NCBI GenBank assembly: GCA_018398765.1
Contig: JAHBMJ010003231.1
Location: 24,133-88,132 of the forward strand
From: Chromera velia
Lineage: Eukaryota; Sar; Chromeraceae
DNA length: 64,000 nt
Direction: 5' to 3'
This document shows, piece by piece, positions 62,331 to 64,000 of the stretch (position 1 is its first letter; each line of letters opens with the position of its first letter). The translations under genes were made by a program, and so were the position numbers. The notes beneath the pieces are model-generated. The model was not told the origin of the DNA, searched no databases, and saw only the letters and a list, made by a program, of their open reading frames with translations.

Positions 62331-63889
62331 TTATGATGGCAGTGGAGGTAGAGGCTTGTATCTCAAATTGGCAAGGAAGGCACTGAGGTCGGAGCCTGAG
62401 TCTTTCTCGTTGGTGTCCGTGCTGCCTGACAGGGGCCTTCGCCTGCCTGAGGGTCCTCCTTTCCTGCAAGCACCACAGTCAGACACCAAAATTTGCAAAT
62501 GGAAAGAAGAGAAAAGTAGATGCGTCTGCATGATCGGAGCCCAGAAGTGACAGGACTTTCCGCCAGAGAAAAGCTTTTTGCATACATTGCTCGACGCCTG
62601 TATATGAGTCGATGTATGCAATGGATGGGGAGAGAGGGCGCAAGATCCATAGGGATGCCCCCGTCGGAGGAAAAAAAAGAAAATTTGCTGGGAGGAGTTG
62701 AACGAAAGACTGGCATTCGAAAAGCACCGACACTCATCTACCATCGCACTCATCATGCATAAAACAGACAACGAAAGCAACTGGGAAGATCTGCAAGTCT
62801 ATTCAGTCTCTACCGACCCTCCTCCCAAATTTGCTTTGGCCGAGAGCGAATAATCCTCCAGATCCGATCCCTCCTCCTCTCGCCTCTTGGCCTCTGCCGC
62901 CGCATACCCACTCCCTCGTCCCCTCCGAAAAACATGTTCAGAAACGGGGTCCAGGCGAGGAGATTCGAAGAGACTCTCCGGTGAACGAGGAAGACCTCCT
63001 CCCTCTTCCTCTCTTTCTTTGATCAGCCGTCTCGCAGCCGCAGTTCCGAATCTCTCCTCGTCGTCTTCAGAGTCCCCTCCTCCGAGCGGGTGGTTGTACG
63101 CAGAGAGGTAGGAAGTTGGAGACAGAGGGTTGCTGTGGGAGTGCGCTTGGGAAGATCTGTTCTGTTGCAGGATTCTCTGCAGTCTGTCAAGCTCGTGGAG
63201 CTTCCTCTCGTTCCGAAGATAAAGCTCCTCTAGGCCTGCACGCACATCCAATAGATCGGTTACTTGTTCGATTGCTTTTCTCCGTTTTTTTTGAATGCAT
63301 CCACTCACACCAGTCGGAAATGTCAACTTGAAAAGTCGAAAAACACGGAAAGAGATTCACGAAATTGAATTGTGTGTGCTGAGTCTGATCCATCTTTTTA
63401 AGGTTCTGACAGTAGTTGCCTGAAGAAAAAAGCTGATTTCTTCTCTTTCTGTACGCAGTAGTGGAAAAGAAAGAAGCCGCTGACTCCAGCAGACTGTGCC
63501 AGGCAGGTACCAGATTTCTAAGATGCGAGGCAATTTGCAGGAAGCGAAAAAGGTGGGTCGGTCGGAAGGCCAATGGACAGAGATACTGTGTCTGTCAGAG
63601 CAAAGGGCTGGTTGGAGAAGAGAGCATCAAGTCGGTGAGGGAAGCTTGGGAGGAAAGAAGGACGGAAGAGAGGAAGGAAGGAAGGAAGGAAGGCAGGAAG
63701 GCGTACCTCTTGCAGACTCCGTCGATCTGTCCCGTCGCGCTTTCTCCCTCTCACGTTCCTTCTCTTTGTCTCTTGTTCTCGTCTTTTCTCGGCCTCTTTC
63801 CTTCTCCTTCTCCCTTCTTCGCCTCTTCTCTCTTTCCCGTTCTCTCTCTCCCTCCCTCTCATCTCCTTCAGGTCCAGAGACGGCATCGC
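62331..63889 (-). CDS. 3' part of an unrecognised charged protein, 5' end outside the window
   Basis: Three exons, 63889-63707, 63235-62818 and 62463-62331, join in consistent phase and end at a TAA (about 244 residues seen). The first exon is Arg/Glu/Lys-rich with REKEKERGREK-type repeats. The second starts GLEELYLRNERKLHELDRLQ, a predicted coiled coil, and continues into a Ser/Glu/Arg-rich, probably disordered part with EDDEERFG and RRLIKEREEE. The C-terminus is short and basic then Pro-rich (RYKPLPPLPS). No domain is recognised. The acceptor at 63890 means more exons lie beyond the right edge. Such Arg/Glu-rich proteins often occur in splicing or cytoskeletal complexes, but nothing here decides this. 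Confidence 0.6.
63661..63700. repeat. (GGAA)n tract beside an exon
   Basis: Short GGAA/GGAAG repeat directly inside the intron after the donor of the first visible exon (exon ends at 63707). Confidence 0.8.
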
Positions 63890-64000
63890 CTGCCCAAAGT
63901 TGAATCAGAAGAGAACACAAGAAAGAACAGGGTATGATCTGACGCACAATCAAATTGAACTGCAGGTTTGCTCTTTCGCTGTTCCTCCCCCCCCCCCCCC

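Overview
This is a eukaryotic nuclear window. It has seven protein genes or gene parts and one decayed gene copy in 64 kb. Most genes are broken into many short exons by GT-AG introns, with donors often of the form GTCAGT and acceptors usually TGCAG. Spacers carry dense dinucleotide and tetranucleotide microsatellites, long AT-rich stretches and repeated TGCATGCA palindromes. These features, with the kinds of genes present, best fit an alveolate and perhaps a chromerid alga (a relative of Apicomplexa). That placement is inference; no marker gene in the window proves it.

Layout. 30-600: decayed fragment resembling the HEAT region of elongation factor 3. 7377-2516 (-): large coiled-coil protein with an internal duplication and a 4-nt insertion that breaks the frame. 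7378-10852: gene-free, with two inverted-repeat elements (the second, 8763-9355, has a perfect 8-bp target duplication) and a microsatellite block. 11831-10853 (-): archaeal-type Trm5/TYW2-like tRNA methyltransferase. 12566-14235 (+): three-exon secreted cysteine-rich protein. 19513-15396 (-): eight-exon RsuA-family pseudouridine synthase-like protein without the catalytic aspartate. 20153-21067 (+): intronless bacterial-type poly(ADP-ribose) glycohydrolase. 34350-22074 (-): 22-exon P4-ATPase lipid flippase. 35222-61338 (+): 48-exon kinesin-3 with an FHA domain and a coiled-coil tail of about 2,100 residues. 63889-62331 (-): 3' end of an unrecognised charged protein that continues past the window.

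The exon models were built by hand from splice sites, reading phase and family alignment. For the kinesin (11,598 nt), the flippase (4,941 nt), the RsuA-like gene (1,335 nt), the methyltransferase (885 nt) and the secreted protein (912 nt), every junction keeps the frame and each total is a whole number of codons. This internal consistency is the main reason for calling each a single gene.

The genes do not form a pathway. Two modify RNA (Trm5-like, RsuA-like), one would remove ADP-ribose chains, one would flip phospholipids and one would move cargo on microtubules. The flippase and kinesin genes are divergent and their start codons are 871 bp apart. The points most worth checking are the dead-looking RsuA protein, the minisatellite that grew from a flippase exon and its splice donor, the possible exitron in the kinesin motor, and the transposon with intact target duplications.
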